This document shows, piece after piece, positions 26,340 through 34,941 of a DNA stretch of 64,000 nucleotides; positions within the stretch are counted from its first letter, which is position 1, and every line of letters starts with the position of its first letter. The translations under genes were made by a program, and so were the position numbers. The notes under the pieces are model-generated. The model had not been told where the DNA came from. It saw only the letters and a list, made by a program, of their open reading frames with translations, and ran no database searches. The DNA is from Dissulfurirhabdus thermomarina (GTDB lineage: Bacteria > Desulfobacterota > Dissulfuribacteria > Dissulfuribacterales > Dissulfurirhabdaceae), in NCBI RefSeq assembly GCF_012979235.1, contig NZ_JAATWC010000001.1, forward strand, positions 649,504 to 713,503. The letters are read 5' to 3'.

Positions 26340-27523
26340 ACGCCCTCGCCACCCGGATCGCCTCCATCGGCCTCTTCGCCGCCCTGGCCCTCGCGGGGGG
26401 CGGCGCCGCGCACGCGGCCGCGGGTACCCGGCTCTGTTTCCAGTGCCACGACCCGAAGGATTTTCGCGCCCGCCACGTCCATGTCCCGGTGGCCCAGGGG
26501 CGGTGCCAGGCCTGTCACAACCCCCACGTGGCCCGCTACGAGGGGCTGGTGCAAGAGAAGGACGCCGAGCTCTGCTACCGGTGCCACGCCAAGGAACGGG
26601 CGGCCTTCGCCGAGGGCGTGGTCCATGAACCCGTCCGGAAAGGACGGTGCCTGGCCTGCCACGATCCCCACGATTCGGATGCACCGGGGCTCCGCAAGGG
26701 GAAGGGCCCCGAGGCCTGCTTCGGGTGTCACAAGGCCTTGCCCCGGAAGTTTCCCCACACCCATGCCCCCTATGCCAAGGGAGACTGCCAGGCCTGCCAC
26801 CTCCCCCATGCCGGCCCGGACGCCCGCCTGTTGAAGGGCGACGCGGAGCGGCTCTGCTACCGCTGCCACAAGGGGAAGGCGGTCTGGAAGCGGCACAGGG
26901 GCTTCCCCGGCAAGGCGGGGCGGTGTCTCTCCTGCCACAACCCGCACGGGAGTTCCCGGGCGGCGCTGGTCCGGGACGTCCTGCATCCGCCCTACGCGAA
27001 GGGGTGCCGCTCCTGCCACGGCAAGGGCGCGGCCCGGGGGCCGGATCTTTGCCTCTCCTGCCACCCGGGGGTCAAGGAGGAGGTGCTCCGGCTGCACAGC
27101 CACCTGGCCGGCGGCGGGGAATACGGCTGCACGGCCTGCCACAGCCCCCACGCCGGGGACGGCAAGGCCCTGCTCCGGGGGGCCGAGAAGTTCGTCTGCC
27201 GGAAGTGTCACGAGGGGAGCTTCCGGGACGCCGAGCAGCGGCTCTACGTCCACCCGGACCTCGCCGACTGCACCGCCTGCCACGCGGCCCACGGATCGGA
27301 CCAGGTGGCCATGCTGAAGAAGGACGGCACCGAGTCCTGTACCGGGTGCCACGAGACCCAGGGCAAGTTCACGCATCCCGTTGGGGAGAAGGCCCGGGAT
27401 CCGCGGACCGGCCAGGCCCTCACCTGCGTGAGCTGCCACGACGCCATGGGGACGGACTTCAAGTACCACCTGAAGCAGAGCGGAGAGAAAGACCTCTGCC
27501 TGCCCTGCCACCCCGCTTACTGA
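26336..27523 (+). CDS. 16-heme c-type cytochrome
   Basis: The 395-residue exported protein has a signal peptide (SIGLFAALALAGGGAAHA) and 16 CxxCH motifs in doubled-CxxCH arrangement, similar to the preceding 26-heme protein but without a lipobox. The ATG at 26336 has GGGAGG five bases upstream and overlaps the previous stop. Coupled production of a lipidated and a soluble many-haem protein suggests they meet in the same electron path. It ends 46 bp before the NHL gene. The redox partner is unknown. Confidence 0.85.
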   Translation: MNALATRIASIGLFAALALAGGGAAHAAAGTRLCFQCHDPKDFRARHVHVPVAQGRCQACHNPHVARYEGLVQEKDAELCYRCHAKERAAFAEGVVHEPVRKGRCLACHDPHDSDAPGLRKGKGPEACFGCHKALPRKFPHTHAPYAKGDCQACHLPHAGPDARLLKGDAERLCYRCHKGKAVWKRHRGFPGKAGRCLSCHNPHGSSRAALVRDVLHPPYAKGCRSCHGKGAARGPDLCLSCHPGVKEEVLRLHSHLAGGGEYGCTACHSPHAGDGKALLRGAEKFVCRKCHEGSFRDAEQRLYVHPDLADCTACHAAHGSDQVAMLKKDGTESCTGCHETQGKFTHPVGEKARDPRTGQALTCVSCHDAMGTDFKYHLKQSGEKDLCLPCHPAY

Positions 27524-27569
27524 TCCGGGCGGGCGGCGGGCGACAGGCCGCGGAGGCCGGAAGGACGCC

Positions 27570-28439
27570 ATGAAGAAGAACCTGCTGGCAGCGATAGTGG
27601 CCGTCACGGCCGCGTGCCTCGGCGGGGCGGCCCCGGCGGCCGCCGCTCCCTGGCGGTGGGCCTTCACCCTCGACGGGCAGGCCGTGGGGGCCCCCATGCG
27701 GAACGTCACCGGCGTCTACGTGGACGGCCAGGCCGGCCGTTACTACGTGGTGGACGCCGGGGACAACCGGATCCTCTCCTTCGACCGGGAAGGGAAGTTC
27801 CTCAGCCTCTTCGCCGCGGCCGGGGGGCTCCACCGCCCCGTGGCGGCGGCCAAGGACGGGCAAAGGCGCCTCTGGATCCTGGAGCGCGGCCGAAACTCCC
27901 TCACCCGGGTGGACTTCGCCCAAAAGAAGCTCATCCCCCACGAGATCCGGGACCGCGGCCGGGAGGTGGTGCCCGACGGGCTCCAGTGGGCCGAGGGGCG
28001 CTTCTACGTCCTGGACAGGGCCAGCGGCCGGGTCCTGGCGCTGGACGGGAAGCTGGCCGTGGCGGCCCGGTTCGCCGGCCCTCGGCCGTTCCGCGCCTTC
28101 CGGGTCCGCGGCGACGCGCTCTACGCCCTGGACCTCCCCGGCCGGGAGGTGCGGGTCTTCGGCCTGGACGGCCGGCTCCGCCGCACCATCGCCCTGGAGG
28201 GCGGCGTCCGGCGGCCGGCCGGCCTCGAGGTGGGCCCTTCGGGGTTTCTCTTCGTGCTGGACCGCCACCGGCACGACGTTGCGGTCTTCGACACCCGCGG
28301 GCGCCTCAAGTACCGGTTCCTGGGCGAGGGGCAGGCCCGCGGGCGGCTCTACTACCCGGCCGCCCTGGTCTTCGATCCGTGGGGGCGTCTCTGCGTGGCC
28401 GACGAGGGCAACGGCCGGGTGCAGGTCTTCATGCGCTGA
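27570..28439 (+). CDS. Exported NHL-type beta-propeller protein
   Basis: The 289-residue protein has a signal peptide (MKKNLLAAIVAVTAACLGG) and about six propeller blades, with repeated YVVDAGDNRILSF, FYVLDRASGRVLA, LYALDLPGREVRVF and LCVADEGNGRVQVF strands. The first Cys is not in a clear lipobox. GGAAGGAC precedes the ATG. It lies directly (9 bp) before OmcS-like paralog 3 and after the 16-heme gene. That repeats the NHL/filament-cytochrome pairing seen at 14-16 kb and suggests a shared accessory role. No catalytic residues are apparent. Confidence 0.8.
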   Translation: MKKNLLAAIVAVTAACLGGAAPAAAAPWRWAFTLDGQAVGAPMRNVTGVYVDGQAGRYYVVDAGDNRILSFDREGKFLSLFAAAGGLHRPVAAAKDGQRRLWILERGRNSLTRVDFAQKKLIPHEIRDRGREVVPDGLQWAEGRFYVLDRASGRVLALDGKLAVAARFAGPRPFRAFRVRGDALYALDLPGREVRVFGLDGRLRRTIALEGGVRRPAGLEVGPSGFLFVLDRHRHDVAVFDTRGRLKYRFLGEGQARGRLYYPAALVFDPWGRLCVADEGNGRVQVFMR

Positions 28440-28448
28440 GGTGCCGGG

Positions 28449-29498
28449 ATGAACGGGACGAGATGCGGAGTGTTCCTGGCGCTGGCGGCCGTGCTGGCCG
28501 CGGCGCCCGCCGCCGCCAAGGTCACGGGCCCCTGTGCCGCCTGCCACACCATGCACAACAGCCAGAACGGGCTCTCGGTGGTGGGCGGGGGGCCGATACC
28601 GGGGCTGCTCAACGCGGACTGCCTCGGTTGCCACACCGGTTCCAACGCCGGGGGCACGACCCCCTACGTCTTCAGCCAGAGCGCCCCGGCCTACGGAACC
28701 AGCGGCACCGAGGCGACCACCACCACTCTCGCCGGGGGCAATTTCTACTGGGTGGCCAACGGGAACCCCAGGGCCGGCCACAACGTCCAGGGCGCGGCGC
28801 CGCCGGACCCGGACCTCGGCAACACCCCGCCGGGAGGAACGGCCCTTTCCACCCAGCTCAACTGCGCCGGGACCAACGGCTGCCACGGCCGGCGCAGCGA
28901 TGCCGACCCGTACCGGGACATGTTCGGGGCCCACCACCAGAACGACATGACCGGCTGGAAGGACGGGACCTCGCTGGCCCGGAGCTACCGGTTCCTCATG
29001 GGGGTCCAGGGCCTCGAGGACGCGGCCTACGAGTTCCGGCCCACGGCCGCGGGGCACCACAACAAGTACTACGGCGTGGACAGGGCCACGGAGGCCGACG
29101 CGGCGGGCACCCTGAGTTCCCTCTGCGGCTCGTGCCACGGCGACTTCCACCACGGCACGGGCCAGGTGGCCTCCGGGACCTTCGGGGCCGGGGCCTGGCT
29201 CCGGCACCCCACGGACTTCGACATGTCCCGGGCCACCACCAGCGGGGAGTACGCCGGCTACAACGGCGGCGGCGGCACCGGGAACCCCTACAGCGTGGTG
29301 AGCCCCGTGGCCACCTCGGACACCTCCACGACCCTCAATACCACGGTCTACTCCCAGGCGGGGGACGCCGTGGTGATGTGCGCCTCCTGCCACCGGGCCC
29401 ACGGAACGCCCTTCGCCTACGCCCTGCGGTGGGACTACCGGAGCTGGCCCGGCGGGGGGACCAACGGCTGTGCCGTGTGTCATACCAGCAAGGACTGA
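28449..29498 (+). CDS. OmcS-like filament cytochrome, hexaheme (paralog 3)
   Basis: The 349-residue secreted cytochrome has the same motif order as paralog 1: CxxCHTMHNSQNG (C29), C58, AGGNFYWV, AGHN, third site, SYRFL, CGSCHGDFHHG (C226), RHPTDFD, CASCHRAHGTPF (C311) and terminal CHTSKD (C341). The third haem site is C139-x5-C145-H146, with the same non-canonical spacing as paralog 1. Residue-level similarity to paralog 1 is high in many segments. A signal peptide ends near residue 23. A GAGGTG ribosome-binding site lies at the end of the NHL gene. It closes the 14-kb co-directional run, and repeat copy R4 follows. Confidence 0.85.
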   Translation: MNGTRCGVFLALAAVLAAAPAAAKVTGPCAACHTMHNSQNGLSVVGGGPIPGLLNADCLGCHTGSNAGGTTPYVFSQSAPAYGTSGTEATTTTLAGGNFYWVANGNPRAGHNVQGAAPPDPDLGNTPPGGTALSTQLNCAGTNGCHGRRSDADPYRDMFGAHHQNDMTGWKDGTSLARSYRFLMGVQGLEDAAYEFRPTAAGHHNKYYGVDRATEADAAGTLSSLCGSCHGDFHHGTGQVASGTFGAGAWLRHPTDFDMSRATTSGEYAGYNGGGGTGNPYSVVSPVATSDTSTTLNTTVYSQAGDAVVMCASCHRAHGTPFAYALRWDYRSWPGGGTNGCAVCHTSKD

Positions 29499-29896
29499 TG
29501 GCGTCGCAAAAAGTCGCGGGCTGCCGTGTTGCTTCGGATGCTTTCGTCATCGCGGCGGAGCCAAGTACGCCCCATTCCTCGATGGCGTCGCGAGAATCAC
29601 CAAGCGGGACGCTCGGCGGTGGTGCTTCACGCCCCTCGGCCCCTCGCAGTCCCCGGCGGCGCCTCGTTCCCCCCGATGGTCGCGCCTTGTCCTTGGCGGT
29701 TCCCGCTGCGCCATCCGTGCCGATGCCGGGACTTTATCGCCGGGCCATCCGTGCAGGTTCCGGGGAGAAGCACGGAGCCGATCACGGGACGCGGCGATTT
29801 CTTGTCCGTCCACCCAGACGGCCTTTCGGTCCGTATTTTTTGCTGAGCCATCCATTCTGAATGGCTTTTTGCGCGACACCGTCATGGAGGCGGGAC
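29499..29896. repeat. Spacer with dispersed repeat (copy R4)
   Basis: No gene is supported in this 398-bp stretch. It is the closest relative of copy R2: 29581-29628, 29661-29716 and 29744-29829 match 6009-6056, 6091-6146 and 6181-6271. It begins with GATGGCGTCGCAAAAAGTC (29497-29515), overlapping the stop of paralog 3, and ends near a GGCTTTTTGCGCGAC motif. The two edges are partly complementary, as in a mobile or folded element. Confidence 0.75.
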
Positions 29897-31336
29897 ATGC
29901 GTGAGAAGGGACTCCACAGCGCGCTGGGCGGCTGCCTGCGCGGGTTCGCCGCGGTTGGGCTGGCCCTCGTCCTGGCGGCCTGCAGCCTGGTGGAAGAAGC
30001 AGGTCCCCGGCCGGGTGCGTCCACCCCCGGGGGGCCGGACGGCGGCGGCCGCCTCTCGGTGTACTTCCAGCTGGCGGCGCCCGCCGCCGCCAGGGTCCGG
30101 TTCGAGCTCTCCGGCCTCGAGATCCGCAGCGGCGCGGAGTGGCTGCCGCTCTCGGGGGAGACCGTCACCGTGGACACCGAAATCCTCGGCGGCGGGCAGG
30201 TGCTCCTGGCGAGCCGGCTGCTGCCCCCCGGGCCCTTCGAAGGGTTCCGGTTCCGGGTCGCCGGGGCCGTCCTGGTGCGCCCGGGCGGGGCCGTGCCCCT
30301 CCGGGTTCCCGAGCCGGAGGTCCGGGTGCCCCTCCACGTCCGGGTCTCGGCCGGGGACAGCCGGTGCGTCTTCCTGTCCCTCGACACGGACCGTTCCGTC
30401 CAGGGGCAGGCCGCCTTCGTGCCCGCCGTCTCGGCGGTCCGCCAGGAGATCCCCCTCATCGAGGACCTCGCCTACGTGGCCTGCCCGGGCATCGATACCG
30501 TGGCGGTGGTCCGGACCGACACCAACCGGGTGGCCGCCACCCTCGGGGTCGCCGGGGCGCCCTCCTACCTGGCGGTGGACCGGGATCGCTCCCGGTTGTA
30601 CGTCCTCGCGGGGGCCGAGACCGCCATCAAGGTCTTCGATCTCACCAGCGGCCGGCTCGTGGACGTGATCCGGGTGCCCATCGCCCGGTCCCCGGCGTTC
30701 ATGGCCGTGAACGCGGACCGGACCGCGGCGGTGCTCCTGGACGAGGAGGGCCACTACGTCCTGCGCCTCGCCCTCCCGGATGGGACCTTGGAGGCCCGCT
30801 CCCGGGTGGGTTTCCGGCCCCGGTACGCCGCCTTCCTGGAGGAGGCGGGCCACCTGGCGGTCTCCTCCGGGATGTCCCAGGAGGTGGTCCTGCTGGACCC
30901 GGAGACCCTCTCGACGCGCCAGGAGATCTCCGCCGGCGGGATCCCGGAGGGCCTGGCCGAGGTGGGCGGCCGGCTCTTCGTGGCGGAGACCACGGCGGAC
31001 ACCCTGGCGGTGGTCGACCTCTCCCAGGGGCGCGTGGAGCGCCGGGTGAACGTGGGGCGGACCCCGAGGCGCCTCCTGGCCGCCGGGGCGCACCTCTTCC
31101 TCGCCAACCACTTGTCCGGTACGGTGTCCGTCCTGTTGCCGGGGCAGGCCACCGTGACCCAGGAGATCCGCGTGGGCGGCCGTCCCCTGGAGATGGGGGC
31201 CTCGGAGCGCCAGCGCCGGCTCTACGTGGGGGACCAGGGCGGCCGGGCGCTGGTGGTGGTGGGGCTCACGTCGCTCCGGGTGGACCGGCGCATCCCGCTC
31301 CCCGGCGTTCCGGTGGGGATCGCCGTCCTGCGCTAG
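29897..31336 (+). CDS. YVTN-type beta-propeller lipoprotein
   Basis: The 479-residue lipoprotein has a lipobox (LVLAAC near residue 29). A beta-rich N-terminal domain of about 150 residues resembles a DUF4382-like sandwich. A seven-bladed YVTN-type propeller follows, with recurring VAVVRTDTNRVAATL, LYVLAGAETAIKVFD, LFVAETTADTLAVVDL and LYVGDQGGRALVVV strands. The ATG at 29897 has GGAGG six bases upstream. It probably lies in the envelope as a binding or scaffolding protein beside the cytochrome locus. Its stop shares the tetranucleotide CTAG with the stop of the convergent radical SAM gene. Confidence 0.72.
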   Translation: MREKGLHSALGGCLRGFAAVGLALVLAACSLVEEAGPRPGASTPGGPDGGGRLSVYFQLAAPAAARVRFELSGLEIRSGAEWLPLSGETVTVDTEILGGGQVLLASRLLPPGPFEGFRFRVAGAVLVRPGGAVPLRVPEPEVRVPLHVRVSAGDSRCVFLSLDTDRSVQGQAAFVPAVSAVRQEIPLIEDLAYVACPGIDTVAVVRTDTNRVAATLGVAGAPSYLAVDRDRSRLYVLAGAETAIKVFDLTSGRLVDVIRVPIARSPAFMAVNADRTAAVLLDEEGHYVLRLALPDGTLEARSRVGFRPRYAAFLEEAGHLAVSSGMSQEVVLLDPETLSTRQEISAGGIPEGLAEVGGRLFVAETTADTLAVVDLSQGRVERRVNVGRTPRRLLAAGAHLFLANHLSGTVSVLLPGQATVTQEIRVGGRPLEMGASERQRRLYVGDQGGRALVVVGLTSLRVDRRIPLPGVPVGIAVLR

Positions 31337-32805
31337 CCGCCGGACCGGCCGGCCAGCCGGGCCACCAGGAGCCGTACCTGCTGGGGCATCCCGCCGAGGT
31401 CGCCGTGGTGGCGCTTCAGGTACGAGTTCTCCATGATGGCCTCCATCCCCCGGAGTAGGCACTCCCGCTTGAGGTCGTTTCCCTCCATCTCTAGCCAGGC
31501 CGGGAGCTTTTCCATGTAGAACTCCCGGTAGCAGGCCAGGACCAGTTCCTTGAGGCGCTTGCGGGAGAGGGCCCTGGGGCGGATGACCGGCTCCACCAGG
31601 TTGTACTTGGCGTAGTCGTGTTCCGCCACGTGGGGGGCGAGTTCCGGGTAGAGCCCCGCGTAGGGCCAGGGGGCCAGCAACAGGAAGTGCATGTAGTCGG
31701 GGTCGTAGTAGCGGGCCAGCTCCAGGGCCTCCCGGACGGAGGCCTCGGTCTCGTCGGGCGTTCCCAGGATGAGGGCGCTCTCGGCGATCATCCCCGCCCC
31801 CTTGATGAGGTCGATGGCCCGTTTCGCGGCCCGGATCTCCACGTCCTTTTGGAAGAAGGCCAGGCGTTCCGGTGTCCCGGCCTCCACCCCCACGTAGACG
31901 AACAGGATGCCGGCCTCCCTGTACCTGTCCATGATGTCCGCGTCCCGGAGGATGTCCGACGTGCACGTCTCGATGAGGAGGTGCACCGGGAGGCGGCGCG
32001 CCGCCAGGAGGTCCAGGATCCGTTCCCAACGGGCCCGGTCCCGGGTGGGGACCTCGTCGGCCACGAAGAAGACGTTGACGCCGTAGCCCCGGTACAATGA
32101 TTCGATCTCGGCCACGAAGCGTTCCGGCCTCCTGGCGCGCCACGTGCCTTGCCAGAAGAGGTGCTGGGAGCAGAAGGCGCAACGGTTGGTGCAGCCCCGG
32201 GAGGAGTTCAGGATGGCCACCCGGGCGCCGTCCATGAAGTAGAGGGGGTAGTCGTCCCAGTCCACGAGGTCCCAGGCGGGCGCCAAGGTGTCGAGGTCCG
32301 CCACGAGGGGCCGGGGGGCGGTCCGGACCGGGCGGCCGCCCCGGCGGAAGGCGATGCCCCGGACCGCCCCGGGGTCGCCCCCGTCGCGAAGGGCCGCGAG
32401 GAGTTCCGGAAGCGTCCGCTCGCCCTCGCCCAGCACGCAGAAGTCCACGCAGTCGCCGTGGGCCGTGAGGGTCTCTTCCCACATGAAGGTGGGGTGGATG
32501 CCGCCCGCCAGGGTGGTGATCGCGGGGTCGACGGCCTTGGCCGCCCGGAGGACCTCCAGGGCGGCGGGGAAGGTGGCGGTGTAGGCGCTGGTGGCCACGA
32601 AGGCCGGCCGCTCCGCCTCGATCCGGCGCCGGATGGCCTCCAGGTCGTCGAAGCGCGACATGGCGTCGTGGATCACGGGGTGGAACCCGGCCTTTCGGGC
32701 CTCGCCCGCCAGGTAGATGAACCCGAGGTGCGGCCAGCGGCCGGCGGATTCCAGGACGCCGCAGTGGTAGGGCGGTGTGACGAAGAGGACCTTGGGCCGG
32801 TTCAC
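31333..32805 (-). CDS. B12-binding-domain radical SAM enzyme
   Basis: The 490-residue protein has an N-terminal cobalamin-binding-like Rossmann domain (KVLFVTPPYHCG, then GGIHPTF). A radical SAM core follows with the [4Fe-4S] motif C205-x3-C209-x2-C212 (CTNRCAFC). Members of this class perform methyl transfers or other radical modifications. The start is a GTG overlapping the preceding stop (GTGA). It is the last gene of the cytochrome-maturation operon, which is unusual company for this enzyme class. It might modify a haem, lipid or protein there, but the substrate cannot be inferred. Confidence 0.8.
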   Translation of the reverse strand: MNRPKVLFVTPPYHCGVLESAGRWPHLGFIYLAGEARKAGFHPVIHDAMSRFDDLEAIRRRIEAERPAFVATSAYTATFPAALEVLRAAKAVDPAITTLAGGIHPTFMWEETLTAHGDCVDFCVLGEGERTLPELLAALRDGGDPGAVRGIAFRRGGRPVRTAPRPLVADLDTLAPAWDLVDWDDYPLYFMDGARVAILNSSRGCTNRCAFCSQHLFWQGTWRARRPERFVAEIESLYRGYGVNVFFVADEVPTRDRARWERILDLLAARRLPVHLLIETCTSDILRDADIMDRYREAGILFVYVGVEAGTPERLAFFQKDVEIRAAKRAIDLIKGAGMIAESALILGTPDETEASVREALELARYYDPDYMHFLLLAPWPYAGLYPELAPHVAEHDYAKYNLVEPVIRPRALSRKRLKELVLACYREFYMEKLPAWLEMEGNDLKRECLLRGMEAIMENSYLKRHHGDLGGMPQQVRLLVARLAGRSGG

Positions 32806-33179
32806 CGCGCCGGCCCCCGCCTGGAGAGGATGCGCCCGGCCAGCACGTGGACCCGGACGACGAGCACGGCCAGCGCCAGGAACAGGGCGTGCTTCGCCGC
32901 GAGCAGGACGACCTGGCCGCCGCCCGCCGCGTCCACCCACTCGAACCGGCGGTAGGCGGCCAGGCGCACGAGGCCGAAGACCACCACCCCGGACAGCGCC
33001 CACCAGAAGAGGGCCCGCAGCCGCGACAGGATCCGCCGGAACGGGGGCGGGACGTCGAAGGGCCCCGATCGGCGCCATTCCAGCAGCAGGAGGGCCTCCA
33101 CCGCCGCCACCGACAGCCAGAGGGCCGCGGAGAAGTCGTGGGCGAAGTTGTTGGCCAGGACGAGGAGCCGGAGCGTCAC
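32802..33179 (-). CDS. Small four-helix integral membrane protein
   Basis: The 125-residue protein is predicted to have four transmembrane helices, with histidines at helix ends (NNFAHDF, the KHALFLAL helix and a VHVLAGR tail) that could ligate haem b or a metal. It vaguely resembles CopD-like or small cytochrome b-like proteins, but I do not recognise a family. It starts with a GTG overlapping the NHL stop (GTGA) and ends overlapping the radical SAM start, so its translation is coupled to both. Context suggests inner-membrane electron transfer or haem handling. Confidence 0.6.
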   Translation of the reverse strand: MTLRLLVLANNFAHDFSAALWLSVAAVEALLLLEWRRSGPFDVPPPFRRILSRLRALFWWALSGVVVFGLVRLAAYRRFEWVDAAGGGQVVLLAAKHALFLALAVLVVRVHVLAGRILSRRGPAR

Positions 33180-34162
33180 CGCTGGTCCTCCTCCCACACC
33201 AGGATCCGGCCGCCGCCGGCCGCATCGGTCACGTAGATCTCCCCGGTGCCGGGGTCGGCGGCGAGGTCCGTGGGCCGTCCGGGGCCGCCCTCGGCCCAGG
33301 CATCGGTCCCGTAGGCGCCGAGCCGGCGCCCCATGAAGTCGTAGAGGTAGATCCGGCGCCGCTTCATATCGAGCACGTGGAACCGGCGCCGCCCGTCCAG
33401 GGCCATGGCGCCGGGGATCTCCAGGGGGCCGCCCGCCGGGTCGTCGAAGAAGTAGGCGAACCGGCCGTTGCAGGTGAAGACGGCCACCTTGCCGAGGCCG
33501 GCGTCGCCCACGAGGATGCGGCCGTCCGGGGCCTGGAGGACGCTCACCGGCCGGCGCAGGCGCGCCGGGCCGTTGCCCGGGCCGCCGACCTCGAGCAGCG
33601 CGTCTCCCCGGGGGGCGAAGACCTGGACGGTGCGCCCTGCGCCGTCGGCCACCAGGAGGTTGCCGCCGCCCACGGCCACCGCCAGCGGGAGCCCGGGCGC
33701 CGGGCCGCCCCGGGCCGGGAAGGGGGCCGGCCGGCCCGCCGGGTCCCGCATCCAGACGGAGAGGCCCGCCGCGTCGGCCACGTAGACCCGGCCGGCCGGG
33801 TCCACGGCGAGGTCCACGGGGTCGGCGCCGGGGTGGGGGGTGAAGGGCCGGCGTTCCAGCAGGCGGCCGTCGGTGTCCAGGACCGCCACGGTGTTTTGCC
33901 CCCGGCAGGCCACCAGGAGGCGCCCGCCGTGGAAGGCCACGGCCTGGGGCCCGGGGCAGGGGGCGGCGATCCGGCGCACGAGCCGCGGCGGGCCGGCATG
34001 CGCGGCGCGGGCCGCGGCGGGCGGGCACGCGAGCAGGGCCAGGAGGGCCGGGAAGGCGCAGGCGCAGGCCTTGACGTATCCGCGGCGGACCCCGAACGGG
34101 CCGGCCGGCCGTGGATGGCCGGGCATCCCGGGGCGCCGCCGCGCGAGGCCGGCGGGCTTCAT
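33176..34162 (-). CDS. Exported NHL-repeat propeller protein
   Basis: The 328-residue protein has an Arg-rich N-terminus, a hydrophobic segment (FPALLALLACPPAAA) and propeller blades such as LLVACRGQNTVAVLD, VYVADAAGLSVW, LLVADGAGRTVQVF and IYVTDAAGGGRILVW. The ATG overlaps the ccsA stop (ATGA) and its own stop overlaps the next GTG, so it is embedded in the operon. Together with the two other NHL genes and the YVTN lipoprotein it makes four propeller genes within 20 kb. A lipoprotein alternative (LLAC) is possible. Confidence 0.75.
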   Translation of the reverse strand: MKPAGLARRRPGMPGHPRPAGPFGVRRGYVKACACAFPALLALLACPPAAARAAHAGPPRLVRRIAAPCPGPQAVAFHGGRLLVACRGQNTVAVLDTDGRLLERRPFTPHPGADPVDLAVDPAGRVYVADAAGLSVWMRDPAGRPAPFPARGGPAPGLPLAVAVGGGNLLVADGAGRTVQVFAPRGDALLEVGGPGNGPARLRRPVSVLQAPDGRILVGDAGLGKVAVFTCNGRFAYFFDDPAGGPLEIPGAMALDGRRRFHVLDMKRRRIYLYDFMGRRLGAYGTDAWAEGGPGRPTDLAADPGTGEIYVTDAAGGGRILVWEEDQR

Positions 34163-34941
34163 GGCCCCGGCCGGCCCGGGTGGACCGGGATGTGGGGCAC
34201 GCCCCAGAAGGTGTAGACGATGGAGGCGAAGGCCGCCAGGCTCACCGCGGCCAGGCGCCGCCCGTGCCAGCCGAGGAAGGCCCGGGCGTGCAGGAAGAAG
34301 GCATAGAGGAGCCAGGTGGCGAGGCTCCAGGTCTCCACCGGGTCCCAGCTCCAGTAACGGCCCCAGGCGTTCGCCGCCCAGACGGCCCCAGAGGCCAGCA
34401 TGGCGGCGTGGAAGACGAAGCCGTGGGCGGCGAGGCGGAAGGCCAGGTCCTCGAGCCGGTCCGGCCCGGGCAGGCGTTCCCGGCGCCTCGGGGGCAGGAG
34501 GAGGGCGGCGGCTGCCGCGGTGGAGGTCACGTAACAGCCGTAGGCGGCGAAGGCCGCCAGGACGTGGACGGCGAACCAGCCGCTCCGGTATTCCTCGGCC
34601 AGGGGCGCCGGGGCGTGGGGGTGGGCGGCGCCGTAGAGGAGGAGGGCCAGGGCGGCCGCCGTTGCGAAGAGCCCGAGGTGGCGGGTGCCGGGATAGCGCC
34701 GCTGGATCCACAGGTAGACGGCCATGGCGAGGAAGGCCCCGACGAGGTTGAGCTCGTAGAGGTCGGCCCCGGGCATGTGGCCGGCGGCGTGCCACCGGAG
34801 GGCCAGGGCCGCGCCGTGGGCGAGGAGGCCGAGGCCCAGGGCCGGCACGGCGGGCCGGCCCCGGCGGCCGGGCAGGGCGAGGAGGACGAGCCCCGCGCCG
34901 TAGAGACCGACGGCGGCGGCGAAGGCGGCTTGTTCAGGCAC
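34159..34941 (-). CDS. ccsA: Cytochrome c biogenesis protein CcsA/ResC
   Basis: CcsA is the haem-handling membrane subunit of the System II cytochrome c synthase. The 260-residue protein has about eight helices and the tryptophan-rich WWD-type segment (AWGRYWSWDPVETW). Conserved histidines flank it (WFAVHVLAAF, FVFHAAML and VPHIPVHP near the end). The start is a GTG nine bases after GGAGGA, overlapping the resB end by 8 bp. Its partner ResB lies immediately upstream, and a 7-heme cytochrome is in the same operon. It probably serves the multihaem load of this locus. Confidence 0.88.
   Translation of the reverse strand: MPEQAAFAAAVGLYGAGLVLLALPGRRGRPAVPALGLGLLAHGAALALRWHAAGHMPGADLYELNLVGAFLAMAVYLWIQRRYPGTRHLGLFATAAALALLLYGAAHPHAPAPLAEEYRSGWFAVHVLAAFAAYGCYVTSTAAAAALLLPPRRRERLPGPDRLEDLAFRLAAHGFVFHAAMLASGAVWAANAWGRYWSWDPVETWSLATWLLYAFFLHARAFLGWHGRRLAAVSLAAFASIVYTFWGVPHIPVHPGRPGP

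Noticed and set aside
24396..27523. CRISPR-like or satellite repeats in the many-haem genes
   Set aside because: The periodicity comes from coding repeats of CxxCH motifs, with diverged spacing and sequence.
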